Part shown: piece after piece, positions 1 through 10,730 of the stretch | How positions within the stretch are numbered: the first letter of the stretch is position 1 | Layout of the letters: each line of letters starts with the position of its first letter | From: Orthonyx spaldingii | Taxonomy: Eukaryota > Chordata > Aves > Passeriformes > Orthonychidae | Length of the DNA stretch: 64,000 nt | NCBI GenBank assembly: GCA_013397795.1 | Contig: VZTJ01002475.1 | Span: 69,403-133,402 of the forward strand | Direction: 5' to 3' | Program-made: the position numbers and the translations under genes | The notes under the pieces: generated by a model | Databases searched by the model: none | Told to the model about the DNA's origin: nothing | The model's input: the letters and a program-made list of their open reading frames with translations, nothing else

Positions 1-370
1 TTGCTGGCTGCTGAAGCCAGAATTTCCTCCAGGGCCTGTGCACACTGACTGTGGCTGCCGTATTTAACATTGTTCCCAAATGTCCGGGCAGGCGTGTGCC
101 TGCCCTTCACTCCTGGCTAAACAAACCTGCTCTGCACTCCCCGCACTGCCAGGAGCCACACGGTGGGGCTGGCAGCAGCCTGCCCTCCTGCGGGAGTGTT
201 TTGCAAGCTGAAAAAAGGAAGTTTAAACCCATCAGGATGTCTCTGTGTCTGGGGAAGGAAATCCATGAGAGATTATCCTGAGCCTCGCTCCCAATCAGCC
301 CGAGGTGGCTGGGGAATTGCAGGCTCCTGTGATTTAATCAAGACAGGCACAGCGTGGTCCCGACATTGCT
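1..370. other. Non-coding unique sequence, left edge
   Basis: This GC-rich stretch precedes the minisatellite. Short open frames exist on both strands, but none encodes a recognisable protein and several run straight into the tandem repeat. I see no transposable-element similarity, RNA gene or clear promoter here. Confidence 0.55.
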
Positions 371-774
371 GGGAGGCTGGGATGGAGGCTGGATGGAGGC
401 TGGGATGGAAGCTGGGATGGGGGCTGGGATGGAGACTGGGATGGAAGCTGAGTTGGAGGCTGGGATGAAGGCTGGGATGGAGGTTGGGATGGAAGCTGGG
501 ATGGGGGCTGGGATAGAGGCTGGGATGGAGACTGGATGGAGGTTGGGATGGAAGCTGGGATGCAAGCAGGGATGGAGGCTGGGATGCAGGCAGGGATGGA
601 GGCTGGGATGGAAGCTGGGATGCAAGCAGGGATGGAGGCTGGGATGCAGGCAGGGATGNTGGGATGCAGGCAGGGATGGAGGCGGGGATGCAGGCAGGGA
701 TGGAAGCTGGGATGCAGGCAGGGATGGAGGCTGGGATGCAAGCAGGGATGGAGGCTGGATGGAGGCTGGGATGC
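371..774. repeat. 12-bp G-rich minisatellite (VNTR) with 60-bp higher-order unit
   Basis: About 33 tandem copies of a 12-bp unit, mostly GGGATGGAAGCT, GGGATGGAGGCT, GGGATGCAGGCA and GGGATGCAAGCA. The left part (371 to about 544) is irregular, with 11-bp and point-mutated units. From 545 a regular five-unit (60-bp) order appears at 545-604 and begins again at 605. The second copy breaks at 653-660, where an 8-base unit contains the N at 659, and a new 12-mer starts at 661. Because the period is divisible by three, most frames stay open through the array and give low-complexity Pro/Ser/His or Gly/Trp/Met peptides. These are artefacts, not genes. The array is probably polymorphic in length, and its assembled length may be wrong at the N. 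Confidence 0.95.
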
Positions 775-1299
775 TGCTCCAGTGCAGGGTAGGGCAGCAG
801 GAGCAGGGCCTGCACATCCCCCAAAGGCAGCACAGCAGGGCTGGGCAGATAAACTCCCTGAGACATGGTTCCAAATGGTTCCACTCCATTCCCTGCTGAG
901 CCTCCCCATCCAGGCAGGGCTGGCTGACAACAGCCAGATCCTCACACCGCTATTGACGCCGGTGTGAGGGAGCTGCTGCACTCTGCTAGCTTTCAATAAT
1001 CGGTGAAGCAATGGCAATAGAGTTTGTGCACCGCGGTGGAAGAGATCTATTAAAAGTCCTTTCCAAGCCTGTGCTGCCGGGGAGAACAGTTAATTGAAAC
1101 CACAGTGCTTGTTTTAATTGTGTTTGTCCGTAAGCCTTTGCTGGAATTGCTCTGCCAAGGCTGCTTCCCCCTCTGCCAGCCCTGCTCCTACAGCTTCGGT
1201 GCCTTTCACAACAGGCTGGGATTTACTGCTGTGAAGTGCAGCAGGACTTCAGAGCTGCACAAAAATCAGCCCCTCAGCCTCTTTCCTGCAAAGAGGCAG
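775..1299. other. Non-coding; weak regulatory-like block near 985-1135
   Basis: The first 200 bases are GC-rich and unremarkable. From about 985 to 1135 the composition shifts to AT-rich sequence that retains several CpGs, with a CACCGCGGTG palindrome at about 1029-1038 and a CAGTTAATTGAAA stretch near 1088. I see no repeat family and no coding frame. A conserved non-coding element is possible but unsupported by alignment. Confidence 0.35.
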
Positions 1300-1370
1300 G
1301 GATCCAGCCCTGGAAGTGCTCAAGGCCAGGCCAGATGGGGCTCTGAGCAGCTTGGCCTGGTGGAAGGTGT
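1300..1370 (+). mobile_element. CR1 LINE fragment, 71 bp
   Basis: The segment follows the CR1 3'-region order: ccctggaagtgctcaaggcc, then a ccaggccagatggggctctg-like block, then tggcctggtggaaggtgt. Both the 5' part and the terminal octamer tail are absent, so it is an internal scrap of an older copy. Recognition is from the known avian CR1 consensus; the exact ends are approximate. It lies on the plus strand, about 150 bp left of the solo LTR. Confidence 0.8.
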
Positions 1371-1512
1371 GGGGAGGGATGAAGATGCACTGGTTTCGGT
1401 GTCAGTAACCCAGACCTGGAGTGTTGCTCGGGCCGCTCATCCCTGAGTGCAGAGGCAGCATTTCAGCACAAAAGGAGGGTGCAAATCACAAATCCAGATA
1501 TGCAATGCAAGG

Positions 1513-1518
1513 CAGGAG
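1513..1518. repeat. Left target-site duplication of the solo LTR (CAGGAG)
   Basis: CAGGAG immediately precedes the TG that opens the LTR and is repeated exactly at 1892-1897. A 6-bp duplication is what beta-like (ERVK-class) retroviral integrases make. Confidence 0.7.
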
Positions 1519-1891
1519 TGCGGGAGCTCAGGACTTCTGAACAACGAATCAGTGTGATTTCGCAGAAGCCATTTATTGTTTACAAAACACTCTTCTTATA
1601 CCTTTTACAACTGCTGTACACGCGATCACACATTACATGATTGGTCCCTCTAGCTTGTCCACGCGCTTTGCATGCACTTTTCAGAAAATATAATTGGTCC
1701 TAGTTTAGTGCAGCACAGTCTTTCTTTATCTATTTCTTGCTGTCTTGGTATTCTGTTTTTCAGCTTTTCCTTTCCCAATTTAGCACAGCTTACATTTCAG
1801 TGGCCTTGATGAATTCTTGAGGGCTCTGATAAGCATAACTAAAGGTGGTTTTGGCTGGGGCACACTGTAAGTGTTCAAATGCATTACAACA
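1519..1891 (-). mobile_element. Solo LTR of an endogenous retrovirus, ERVK-like, 373 bp
   Basis: The element starts with TG (1519-1520), ends with CA (1890-1891) and is flanked by perfect 6-bp direct repeats CAGGAG. Read on the minus strand it has LTR architecture: a long U3 (about 290 bp), a TATAAGA box at about 1594-1600, an AATAAA polyadenylation signal complementary to 1572-1577, then a short R/U5 of about 55 bp ending in CA. No gag, pol or env remnant lies on either side, so it is a solo LTR left by LTR-LTR recombination. The U3 start, with a GCCCCAGCCAAAACCACC stretch, resembles LTRs I know from passerine genomes; the family name cannot be fixed without a Repbase/Dfam search. Intact duplications suggest moderate rather than great age. 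Confidence 0.75.
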
Positions 1892-1897
1892 CAGGAG
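1892..1897. repeat. Right target-site duplication of the solo LTR (CAGGAG)
   Basis: An exact copy of 1513-1518, directly after the terminal CA of the LTR. Confidence 0.7.
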
Positions 1898-2930
1898 AAC
1901 CAGAAACACAACAATGCTGCAGCACCAAGAGGCACCAGCTCAGAGCCAGTTTGGAGGACCGGCACAGGGTGCTATGTGGCAGTTTTGGGCTCAGTTCACG
2001 GCAATGGAGTGGGAGAACTGGCATGGTGGAGAAGGGTGGTGGTGTGGTGGCAGCTCCAACACTCCCAGTAGCTGCTGGGAGTGCTGTCACTGCTGACACC
2101 TGCCAGGAAAAACGGGATAATGCTGATGAAAGCTCCCCCAGCAGAGCGGGGTGGTGAGCAGCAGTGCTAGCAGAGACACCCAAGCCAGAAGCCGGATCAG
2201 CGTGTGCTGAGCCCGGGCCAGCTGTGGCAGTGCTGGATGTGAGGAAGGGATTATCCTGCACGGGAACAGGCTGCTGGGAGGGAGCCAGGGCTCAACACCA
2301 CAGGCTTACCCCGCTGTCGTGCCAGAGCTGTGCTGTTTGCCAGGCTGCTGTACAACCAGAGGAAGCCCAAAGAGCAGTTTCTGCTGTGTGTTTGTGCTGG
2401 GGAGGTCAGAAACCAGCAGTGCTGGGCCCCCTCGGTGGGTGCTGCTTTCCCAGGGCTGAGATGAACGCTGAAATTTAATAACTGCGAAGTTAATGAGTGA
2501 ATTTTATCTGCGTTCTGTGTCAGTCTAAACCTCCTTGTTTGGCCATTCCCTTCTGCAGCCAAACAATTGTTTTGCCTTCAGGGAGGGCCTGGCTGGTGAT
2601 GTGCGGAGCAGGGCTGGCTCTGCAGGTCACACACAGCACCTCTGCCTCTGGCACCAGGGGAAGGTGGTGGCATGAGGAGGGCTTTGAGAGAGAAAATTCC
2701 CCATCGAGGGTGTGAGTGGTTATTGCACTGCTGGGGGTGAAGCCAAGGGAGGAACCAGCCCGGTGGGGTCAGGAATTATCTCCCCTGAAACCAGGGGGCT
2801 TGGTTTCCTCCCTGTTTTTGAAGCCATCCCTCCCCTCAAATGAACAAAACGAGCATTCAGCACCCTCACTCCCCGACAAAGGCCAGTCCCAGCCGTGTTT
2901 GTGCTGCGCTGGCACAAGAAGGGGACTTAG
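1898..2930. other. GC-rich non-coding sequence
   Basis: Open frames of up to about 125 codons occur on both strands but overlap each other, resemble no protein family I know and lack splice or promoter context. No transposable element, RNA gene or array is visible. Confidence 0.55.
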
Positions 2931-3470
2931 TGTAAATTAAATTGAGTGTAAATTACCCTCATTTCAAAACCGCTTTGCAGTGCCAAGAAAGTATAAACTG
3001 GTTTTAAGGCTACATGGGAACCAAGCTTGTTGTTCTACAAATCTGATCACCTTGAGCCTGGGACCCCGTGGGAGGTTTCAAAAGTCTCCAGCAGAGCCTC
3101 GCTTTGTTTGCATGGATTAAAACTGTAAATATATTTAGGCTATGAATGCAGAATGTGGAGAAAGGGAAAGATTAAAAAATATTATGCATTTCTGATTTTT
3201 AGATTTATGTTCTCCCACATGAAAGTGTGAATGACATTTATTTGGCTGGCTGCATAATCCATGTTAACAAGACAATTAGTATGTGCTGAAAGTTATTATT
3301 TTCCTCGGCACGTCAAAGTCAGGACTGCTGCTAGAGTTGGAATGGAGCCTTGATTAATTTCTTCTTTGCGGTAAAAGATAATATTGAATTTTTCTCCAAA
3401 GATCTTGGCAGCATGTAATTAATATTTTTTTTTCCTGCCTTAAATAAAATGGAACAAAACACAACAACCT
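2931..3470. promoter_or_regulatory. Candidate conserved non-coding element (AT-rich)
   Basis: A sharp switch to AT-rich, repeat-free sequence packed with developmental transcription-factor words: TGTTTGC with GGATTAAA around 3107-3122 (FOX and OTX/PITX-like), TAATCC at 3255-3260, GTTAAC at 3263-3268 and TAATTAAT at 3416-3423. A short direct repeat, GAGTGTAAATTA-like, lies at its left edge near 2928-2956. The motifs are directly visible. That this is an enhancer or a conserved element is inference only. Confidence 0.35.
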
Positions 3471-4880
3471 AACTGAGGAAAAATTCAGTAAAAAAAAATG
3501 ACGTTTCCTCTTGGATTGTGTTTGTGTGGATCCCATGTTTCTGGAAGGCACAGAGGGGCAGCCAGGGATGGCTGCAGCTCCCTCCTCGCTCACGGAGCAG
3601 GTACAGCACTAACAGAGGCTCGGTGTTTTTTCTGCACGGTGAGGTGTCCCTAAAGGGGAACTTTGCTGGAGTTTCTCACCTCTTTTGGAACTGGCTCAAA
3701 AGCGTTTGGGTGGCAGAATCTGGAGTTTGACAAAACCCCCAGTGCTGCTGCATTAAGTGGCTGTGTGTGACTTAAGCTGGAGCCTAAATCCTGTGTTCAG
3801 TGCTCAGTTTTGTTCAGGTACAGCAGCCTGGGCCAGGGCTGTGTGTCAGGTGCTGCAGGTTTTTTCTGCAGCAAGACTCCGGGTAGTCTTTATCAAGGCA
3901 GTTTATCAATGTTCTTATAAAAGAACATTTCATAGAAGTGTTTTCCACTTTTCTATTAACTTGCCCTGCCCTCCCCCCCTTCCCCACCCTGTGGCTGTGT
4001 GAGCTGCACTCTGCCAAACAGGGCTGCTGCTTCCCTGGCCCTGGCAGAGCACAGAAAAACAGGTTAAGTGCTGCTGGAGCATCGCTGGGGAAGCTGTGTG
4101 CCCCTCTCTGTACCCAAAGTGGTGCTCACCCCTCTGGGGAATGAGGCTGCCATGGCTGGGGTACAGCCAGGATCCTCCTGGATTTGATCCTCACCTCTGC
4201 AGTTGATCTTCTCCTGCCACCGTGGGTGTCCCCCTGCCCTGGCTTCCCCACAGGCCAGGAGGGCAAGAACAGATTTCTGCAGAGAGCAAGTGGTTAATGC
4301 TTGTGATGAGGCAGAATGAGGAACACCCCTGGAAAGGTGAGGAATAATCAAGCACGAGGGCTGGAGGGGTGCAGTAAATAAGGCAGAGGTTCCCCACAGA
4401 ATGAGAATGAATTTAAGCACTCAATAACTCTCCTGTTCCCCAAGTACTGTCTGTCTGGAGCTGCCAAAGAGGCAGGGGGCCTGTGGATGAAAAAGAGTGG
4501 CTAAATCCCAAAATCAGCCAGGGGGACAGGAGGAAGCACCTCCTCCCTGGCAGGAAGAGTGGAGAGGGCAGGTCTGCACATCCAGAGCTGATCCAGCAGC
4601 CCAGGTAATGCCACTGCCCCCAGTGTGATGGGTGAGCTGGGGCCAGCTGGCTTTGACAAATAGCAAATATGGCAGGGAAATCGATGGAAAACTTCAGAGA
4701 GGTGAAAAGATTTAGGGTTAAGTATGAAAAATGTAAGTGTTCCTGGCAGCACGGCAATCTTCACAGTCGTATTTCAATTTCCCAGATGAGAGTGTTTTAC
4801 TTAGGAAGGTCAGAGGTTTCCTGGCTGGCCACCACAGATCCAGGGCCAGCTTTGCCCCTCTTGAAACATGGAAGCACAAA
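3471..4880. other. Non-coding sequence; hairpin at 3908-3929
   Basis: Mixed composition with no defendable gene. The one structural feature is a perfect 9-bp inverted repeat with a 4-base ATAA loop at 3908-3929 (AATGTTCTT / AAGAACATT). A pyrimidine-rich tract follows at about 3960-3990. Frames of up to 118 codons on both strands look random. Confidence 0.5.
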
Positions 4881-5440
4881 CAGAATTGCAGCATGTGTTT
4901 TCTTTTTATTCAAAACCAACTCCTTTATCAGCTTTTCCCCATCTCCCTGCAAATCGTTTGTTGATGAGAGACTTTAATTGCTCCAGAGCTGATCCTGTGG
5001 GTACAGCTTAATTCCTCTTATCTGACACCCTGGTGGCTCTAAGCTCTGCTGCTCCAGACCATGGTGAACTCATTTAAACCATTAACTGTGATGGCAGCAA
5101 CATGAGCCTTTTGAGAAATGCTGTTGGGTGATGTGTGCCCAACATCAGCCCCAAATAAAGGTTAATTTCATTCATCAGGAGATGCAATTAAACCCTGTTA
5201 GCTGGGAGCTGTTTTTCTGGGCTATACCACCTGTTATGAGCATTTCAGGGGTCGTGATTTCTGCATTTCCTCCTGCTATCCAGCACTAGAATAAATTAGG
5301 CTTCAACAGCTCTAGACGTAAATAATTCCTACAACATGGGGTTTTTTTTGTCATAGTTTGGCCAATCACTGTTATTATTTTCATAATTATGCCATTCTCC
5401 ATCTGCTTGATGGAGCTAATGTCTCACTTTGTCAATCACT
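4881..5440. promoter_or_regulatory. Candidate conserved non-coding element (AT-rich)
   Basis: An AT-rich, repeat-free block with recurrent homeodomain cores (TTAATTTCATTCATCAGG near 5162, ATGCAATTAAACC near 5183) and ATAATTCC/AATTATGCC-type words near 5322-5392. No open frame spans it. The call rests only on composition and motif density. Confidence 0.3.
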
Positions 5441-6349
5441 GGCCCATCTTCCTTCCACATCTCAGCAACAGACAGCCAGAGCATGCAGAAATTAGGCTGT
5501 TTTCCAGGCACTGGAATGACAGTTTTAGTGCTTGTGCTCGTCTTTGTGTATGCTCATTGACTAGCTCCTCAATTCTGCCTCATCAGGGAAGATGCAGGAG
5601 GGGCTGAATGCTGTGCCTCGCCACGCTGATGTTTCGTGGTGCTTTTGGGCAGAGCTGTGATGAGGCAGAGTGGGACTGGCCTCTCTCTGGCTCCTTTCTC
5701 CCCCCAAAACATGACACCCCTCCCCAAAAATGCAAACCGAGGGAAGCCCTGCAGGGGCACAGCTATGGGCAGACAGGAGGGTGTGTGAGAGAGAGCAGCA
5801 GCTCGTGCACAGCCACAGGAGCTGTACTTTGCAGGAGCCAAGCCCCTCTTTTCCCATTTATGTGATAACATTGATAATTATCAATTATCATCGATAACAA
5901 CCTGTGGCTGTTGGTAGCTGCCCCCGCTCCAGCAAGAAACGGTGTTGGGGTAAAGTGTTTGAAGGCTCCCAGAAAGGCCCAGTTCTTGCTGCTCCACTTT
6001 TTTAGGTGCAGGACAGCCCTTTGTGCTCTTCTCCTCCTCCATTTTATATGATCCAGCCTTGCCATGAAGGAGTGAGACAAAAGAGAAGGTAAGGTCACCA
6101 TCAGGGACTGTGGGCTGGGTGGGCGAGCAGGATTTAATGTGCTGCCAATCACAGAGCAGCTCAGCACTGGTTGGAAAACCCGTTGGAAATCTGGGAAGAA
6201 CCCACCAGGCAGCCCACCCTGACCTGGCACCCTCCAGGGGTGGGGCAGGCAGGAGATGCTCCTCTGCCCCACAGCAGGTTAGAGGGGATATTAAAAACAT
6301 CTTTGAGCTTACCCCTGTGGGTGCTGAGCACAAGCAGGGTCAGATGGAC
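5441..6349. other. Non-coding sequence with GATA-type palindrome at 5871-5884
   Basis: TTGATAATTATCAA at 5871-5884 is a perfect 14-bp palindrome and sits in a run of GATA/TTATC words (about 5864-5899, with GATAACA repeated at both ends). Overlapping frames of up to 169 codons on the minus strand across 5560-6330 have no recognisable product. Confidence 0.45.
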
Positions 6350-6562
6350 TCAAACTGGTTTAGATATTAGGAAAAATTTCTTCACTGGAGGGGTGGTCAG
6401 GTACTGGAACAGCTGCCCAGAGAAGTGATGGATTCACCACCCCTGGAAGTGCTCAAAAACCTTGGGGACATGGTTAATGGTGAACACGGTGGTGCTGCTT
6501 TACTGGCTGGATTCAATGATCTCACAGGGCCTTTCCAGACGAAATGATTCTATGGTTCTGTG
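6350..6562 (+). mobile_element. CR1 LINE, 3' end, about 213 bp
   Basis: A 5'-truncated CR1. It has the ttagatattaggaaaaattt block at 6360, then ggaacagctgcccagagaag, then the 3' end ccagacgaaatgattctatg followed by gttctgtg, i.e. the CR1 octamer tail. There is no poly(A) and no target duplication, as expected for this family. Its internal wording differs from the copies at 19.7, 31.7 and 54.6 kb, so it belongs to another CR1 subfamily. Confidence 0.95.
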
Positions 6563-9440
6563 AGCAAAACCAAAACAAGTGTGGCCCAGCCTGGTTGTGC
6601 CAGCCCAGCTCGAAGTGGGGCTGCACAAGATCCCAATGTATTTATGTCTCCCCAAAGCTCATTATCGTGGCTGAAGCGCAGAACCAGTGCAGCACCCGAG
6701 CTGCCTCAATTACAGCCAGGCTGAGTAGTCCTGCTCAGCCATTCCCTAAGGGAGGGAGCAGAGATTATTTGTTCTGCACAGCACTTTGGGTCCCTGTAAG
6801 CAGGCGTGCATCCTGCTAAATGCATCCCTGGTAACGAGCTGAGGCCGTCGCCTAATTAATATTTCAAATATTCCCAGGCTAGATTGATATACTGTAAATG
6901 AACAGTGTCAGATGACAACAGAAATTAGATAAGGAGCAGCTGGAAGTGATCTGCTTGTATTTAAGATCTAGCACTGCTAGGAAACTGTTTTTATTACCAG
7001 CAGCTCGGAGAAACTTCAGGGATTTTCAGAGAGATGCTGTTGATGGTGGGGTGAGAAGGGGGAGCTCATCTTTTGGCTCCCCAGTACCCACGGTGAGGAC
7101 CAGATTCTTCATTAGCACCAGGCAGCATCCCTGTACAGTGTGGTGCCAACCACGTTCATTAGCTGCATGTAATTAGCCAGGGGGTTGGAAATTGCATGGA
7201 GGGTTAAGGGTCAAAGGAGCTCTTTCTGAAATCCATAATAAAATGAGGAGCTGGGTAGCTGAGCACAGAGGTTTGAATTTCAAGTGAGGATGCTCTGCCC
7301 AATGGAAGGCAGGATTTCTTCAGTGATTATTAAGGGTTACAATTTGTAGGTTCCCTGAGCAAAATCTACAGCTGCACCACCTGGTTCCCGGTTACAAGTT
7401 TGCCTATTTCTCTTAGTTATTATCTGTCTTGGTGCAGAGTCTGCAGGTGATTTTTGGGATGTTATTTGTAGAGTGTGGATTTGGCTGCAGATCTTTGATT
7501 GCTAATAGATTATCCAGTTTAACACCGTGGTTTATGTTATGCTTGCCTGGAGCCAGAGTCATCTTATTCACTTCAGAGGAGATGCTACATCCCCTTCATC
7601 TGGAGTGGTTAACAGAAGTTTGAAGGCTGGCTGATTTGTTTCTGTCAGGAGGAGAAAGCAGTGATACGTGGCAGCTACAATTTCTGTGTAGCCCATTTTT
7701 AATCATTCACACACAGACAAAAAGGAAAATGCACATCTGTCTTGTTTCCTTAAGCACAATAGAGAGAATTCAAGCAGATTCTTAAACCAGAAATCAACAC
7801 GTCTGTTACACCAGTGAGTGCTGGGACCGGAAAACTAAAGGAAAACAGAATCTCTCAGGTCCCATGGATGTGATTTCTGGTCCCTGCCCCTGGCCCACAC
7901 AGCTAGTGAGCAGGAGGGCTGTGCTCTGCCCTTTCCTGCCTCCTGCCATCCCTCACCCTTGCTGATGAAGGCCCTGACTGGCAGAAAAACCCCCTGACAG
8001 GCTGACCAGGCCATCCAGATTGCATGGCAGAGACAGAGTCTGAGTCTCAGAGCCTTGGAGAACTTCTTCCTGCTGCTTGTTGTGTACCAGAGCTTGGAAA
8101 AGGCAGCTGGAAGAGCTCGTTGTCCCATGTGACCCCATCTAGAGGGCAAGATTCAAAGTCTCTCTGAATGTCTCTCTCATGGCCAGCCCTAAAATATACT
8201 GGTTTAGCATCAGTGTGAGACACTGAAGACTGCATTTCTCCTGACAAAATATGTTCTGTTCAAAAATTAATATCTACCTACTCTCTTCAGTATGTGTTTG
8301 ACACTCATGAGTTTCAGGAGTCTGTGACTGTTCCTGAGCCCAAAATACACCTGGCAGCATCTATCAACCACAGGGATTGCAAATCCTGTTGGAAAACAAA
8401 ACAACTCTCCAGTCATTTACAAGGCATGGCATCAAAAAAGAGAAAATGTATTTTTGGTTTTAGTGAAGAACACTTGCAAAAGGGAACCTCTATGATAGTA
8501 AAACAAATTGCAAAAAAGGAAGAGGAAAATATTCCTTTTATGAAATGTAAACTCCCTGCTGTGGAAAACTATTGAGGCAAGTAGATGAGTAAGATTATAA
8601 AAAGGATTAGATATGGATTATCCAGGATTAAGGCAATGAGCTCTCTTGGATAAAATTCACAAGTGGTTTTCATCCTGGTGTGTTTGTGGTCCTAGATAAA
8701 ACTGTTATTCCTAGGTAGAAAAAACCTGCCCTCCCCTGCATTGCAAGGACCAAGAGCTGTTTGTGTTTTCTTCATTTCATTCCTAAAAAAACCCTCCCAC
8801 TTCCCAAAATGAACAAGGGCTGCATGTAAAGACCTCGTAACAGTGAGTGGTAACACAGTACCTGGTGAGGTGGGGTGTAGCTGCATATAAACAATGCACA
8901 TGAGGGGAAGAAACCACAGTGTTACCTGTATGTGCACACATACATATAAATATCCTTACATATTTATGTGTTGGGTATGTACCTTGACCTCAGCAGAGAC
9001 CTGAGGAATGAGATGTTGCACGTAAAACAGAGTCCCTGTCCAAGTGTGAGCTTGTTGAATCAAACAGGTCATTCAAGTGTGAGGATTTATCAAGAAACAA
9101 ACAGAGAACAAACCAGATCTTGTTGCAGCGCTGTGCAGAGCACTCTGATCTCTGAGCTGCAGGATGTCCTGCAGGGCTGCACGAGGGGCACGGAGCTGCC
9201 TTTCCCTAGGGACCAACAGCAAAGGGGCCGAGGAGTCCCACCTGCAAAAGAAAAGCAGGAGGGGAGGGCGTGGCATGGCTTGAGAAAGCCAGGAGTGCCT
9301 TGGATTGGGAAGAGAGGTTTGCTGCACCTTCTGAGCACACAGACCCAGAGCTTTAACCCACAGCAGTATCTTCCACAAGGGCTTGGTCTTCAAGGCAATC
9401 TGGAGCTGCAGCAGTCCAGGCCATCAGCTCCACCCTGTTT
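6563..9440. other. Non-coding sequence, mixed composition
   Basis: No gene is supported. The AT-rich part at about 6831-6960 (CCTAATTAATATTTCAAATA near 6850) is CNE-like. An open frame at 8294-8575 encodes a 93-residue lysine-rich peptide and one at 8968-9444 encodes 158 residues. Neither resembles a known protein, and their length is within chance expectation for a window this size. A short AT/GT-rich stretch occurs around 8925-8975. Confidence 0.45.
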
Positions 9441-9960
9441 CTAATAAAAGAGCTGCTGCTTGCTTGTAGACAGCGAAAAATAATTTTCAGATGTTGCCGC
9501 TACTCTCAGCGGGGTGTAATAGAAACTCATTATCATTCACAAGTCTAACTTAATTACATTTTTTCTTGAAGGATTTTATGCTGTCTCAGTGGGAAGGGGG
9601 GCTCATCTGCATACATTCGGGGCTGTCTTTTCAAACCTTAGTAATATCTATGGTAAATGCCTGAGAAAGTTGGGGAATTACTTTAGGACCTTCATTTGAT
9701 CAATGCAAGCTGCAGCCTGGATTCACCAGACCCACAGGAAACATTATCATGCCCAAAACCTGAATTGTTGGACAAGGAGATACTACCTCGCTGCTTCTGT
9801 GCATGTTGCTTTCATCAGATGGTCTGAAAATGAGTAATTTCTTCATTGGTCAAATCTTGCAGGCTTTTCTGGCTTTATTCTTATATTTCCTTTGCAGAAG
9901 GGAAATTTTCCATCATAGAAGCCTCAAGGCATTACTGAAAATTGAAGCAGCAAAATAAAA
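9441..9960. promoter_or_regulatory. Candidate conserved non-coding element
   Basis: Repeat-free sequence rich in AT-type factor words, including TAATTA at 9551-9556, an interior CTCATTATCATTCACAAG stretch near 9527 and TTTGATCAATGCAAGC near 9695. No frame is open across it. A regulatory role is inferred from texture only. Confidence 0.3.
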
Positions 9961-10730
9961 GACACTGGAATTCAGTCTGGGATGATCAAAGCTTTCCTTG
10001 TGTAGCCAGAGATGATGTCTGTGGGCAACCTGGCTCTGTCTGGGCGGGGTGGGGGTCCTTATCTCCGTGCTGTGGTTATGCAGGGGGTGCAGCCCTGCAG
10101 GGCACTCAGCAGAGGGGTGTGGGGAGCCCTTCATGCCAGGCCAGCTCCTGCAGAGGCTGCATTCTGCACCCACACCCTCATACCGGCACGCCACCACCCA
10201 CAGGGCCCCTCAGGGAACCGAAAGTACCCAAACACAAAATGCCTTTGAGCGTTTCGTTCACGGGTCAGCTGCCACGAGGGTCAGCTGAGCTTCACAGAGC
10301 CTGGGAGGGCTCTGCAGCCTGACCCCAGCCCTGCAATTACTGCTGCAGGGCGAGCCTTGGGGTGGGTGGTCGTAACCTGCACAGCAGCGGGTCAGGCAGG
10401 GTGACCTTTGCAGGCAGGGACAAGAAAGAGGTGAAAAGAGGTGAAATCAGCCGTATAATTAGCTGTGTAATTAAACTTTCTCCAGGGCAAGGAACTGGAG
10501 GCCAGCTCTGCCTCCTGTGAAGTGCAGCAACACCTCCAACACCTGTGACTATGGAGGAATAAAAGCAGTGCCTGGGACTGCTTCGCTGGTGGAGAGCACA
10601 CATCCAAAAGCAGTTCTGGTTGCAGGTTTAGCAAACGTCTTTGGGGTTGAACTGGAAGGATTTAGCCATTGCTATTGCCTGGTAATGCATACGGCCCCAG
10701 TGGGGCAGAGAAAGGCTGAAACAAAGCAAA
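9961..10730. other. GC-rich non-coding sequence
   Basis: Overlapping frames in several phases (up to 126 codons) with no family resemblance. No transposon or RNA gene is recognised. Confidence 0.5.

Noticed and set aside
273..1017. Long overlapping frames on both strands (up to 227 codons) rich in Pro/Ser/His or Gly/Met
   Set aside because: They are translations of the 12-bp tandem repeat, whose period keeps most frames open.
8294..8575. 93-codon lysine-rich frame as a small gene
   Set aside because: Unfamiliar product and no transcriptional context; its length is expected by chance.
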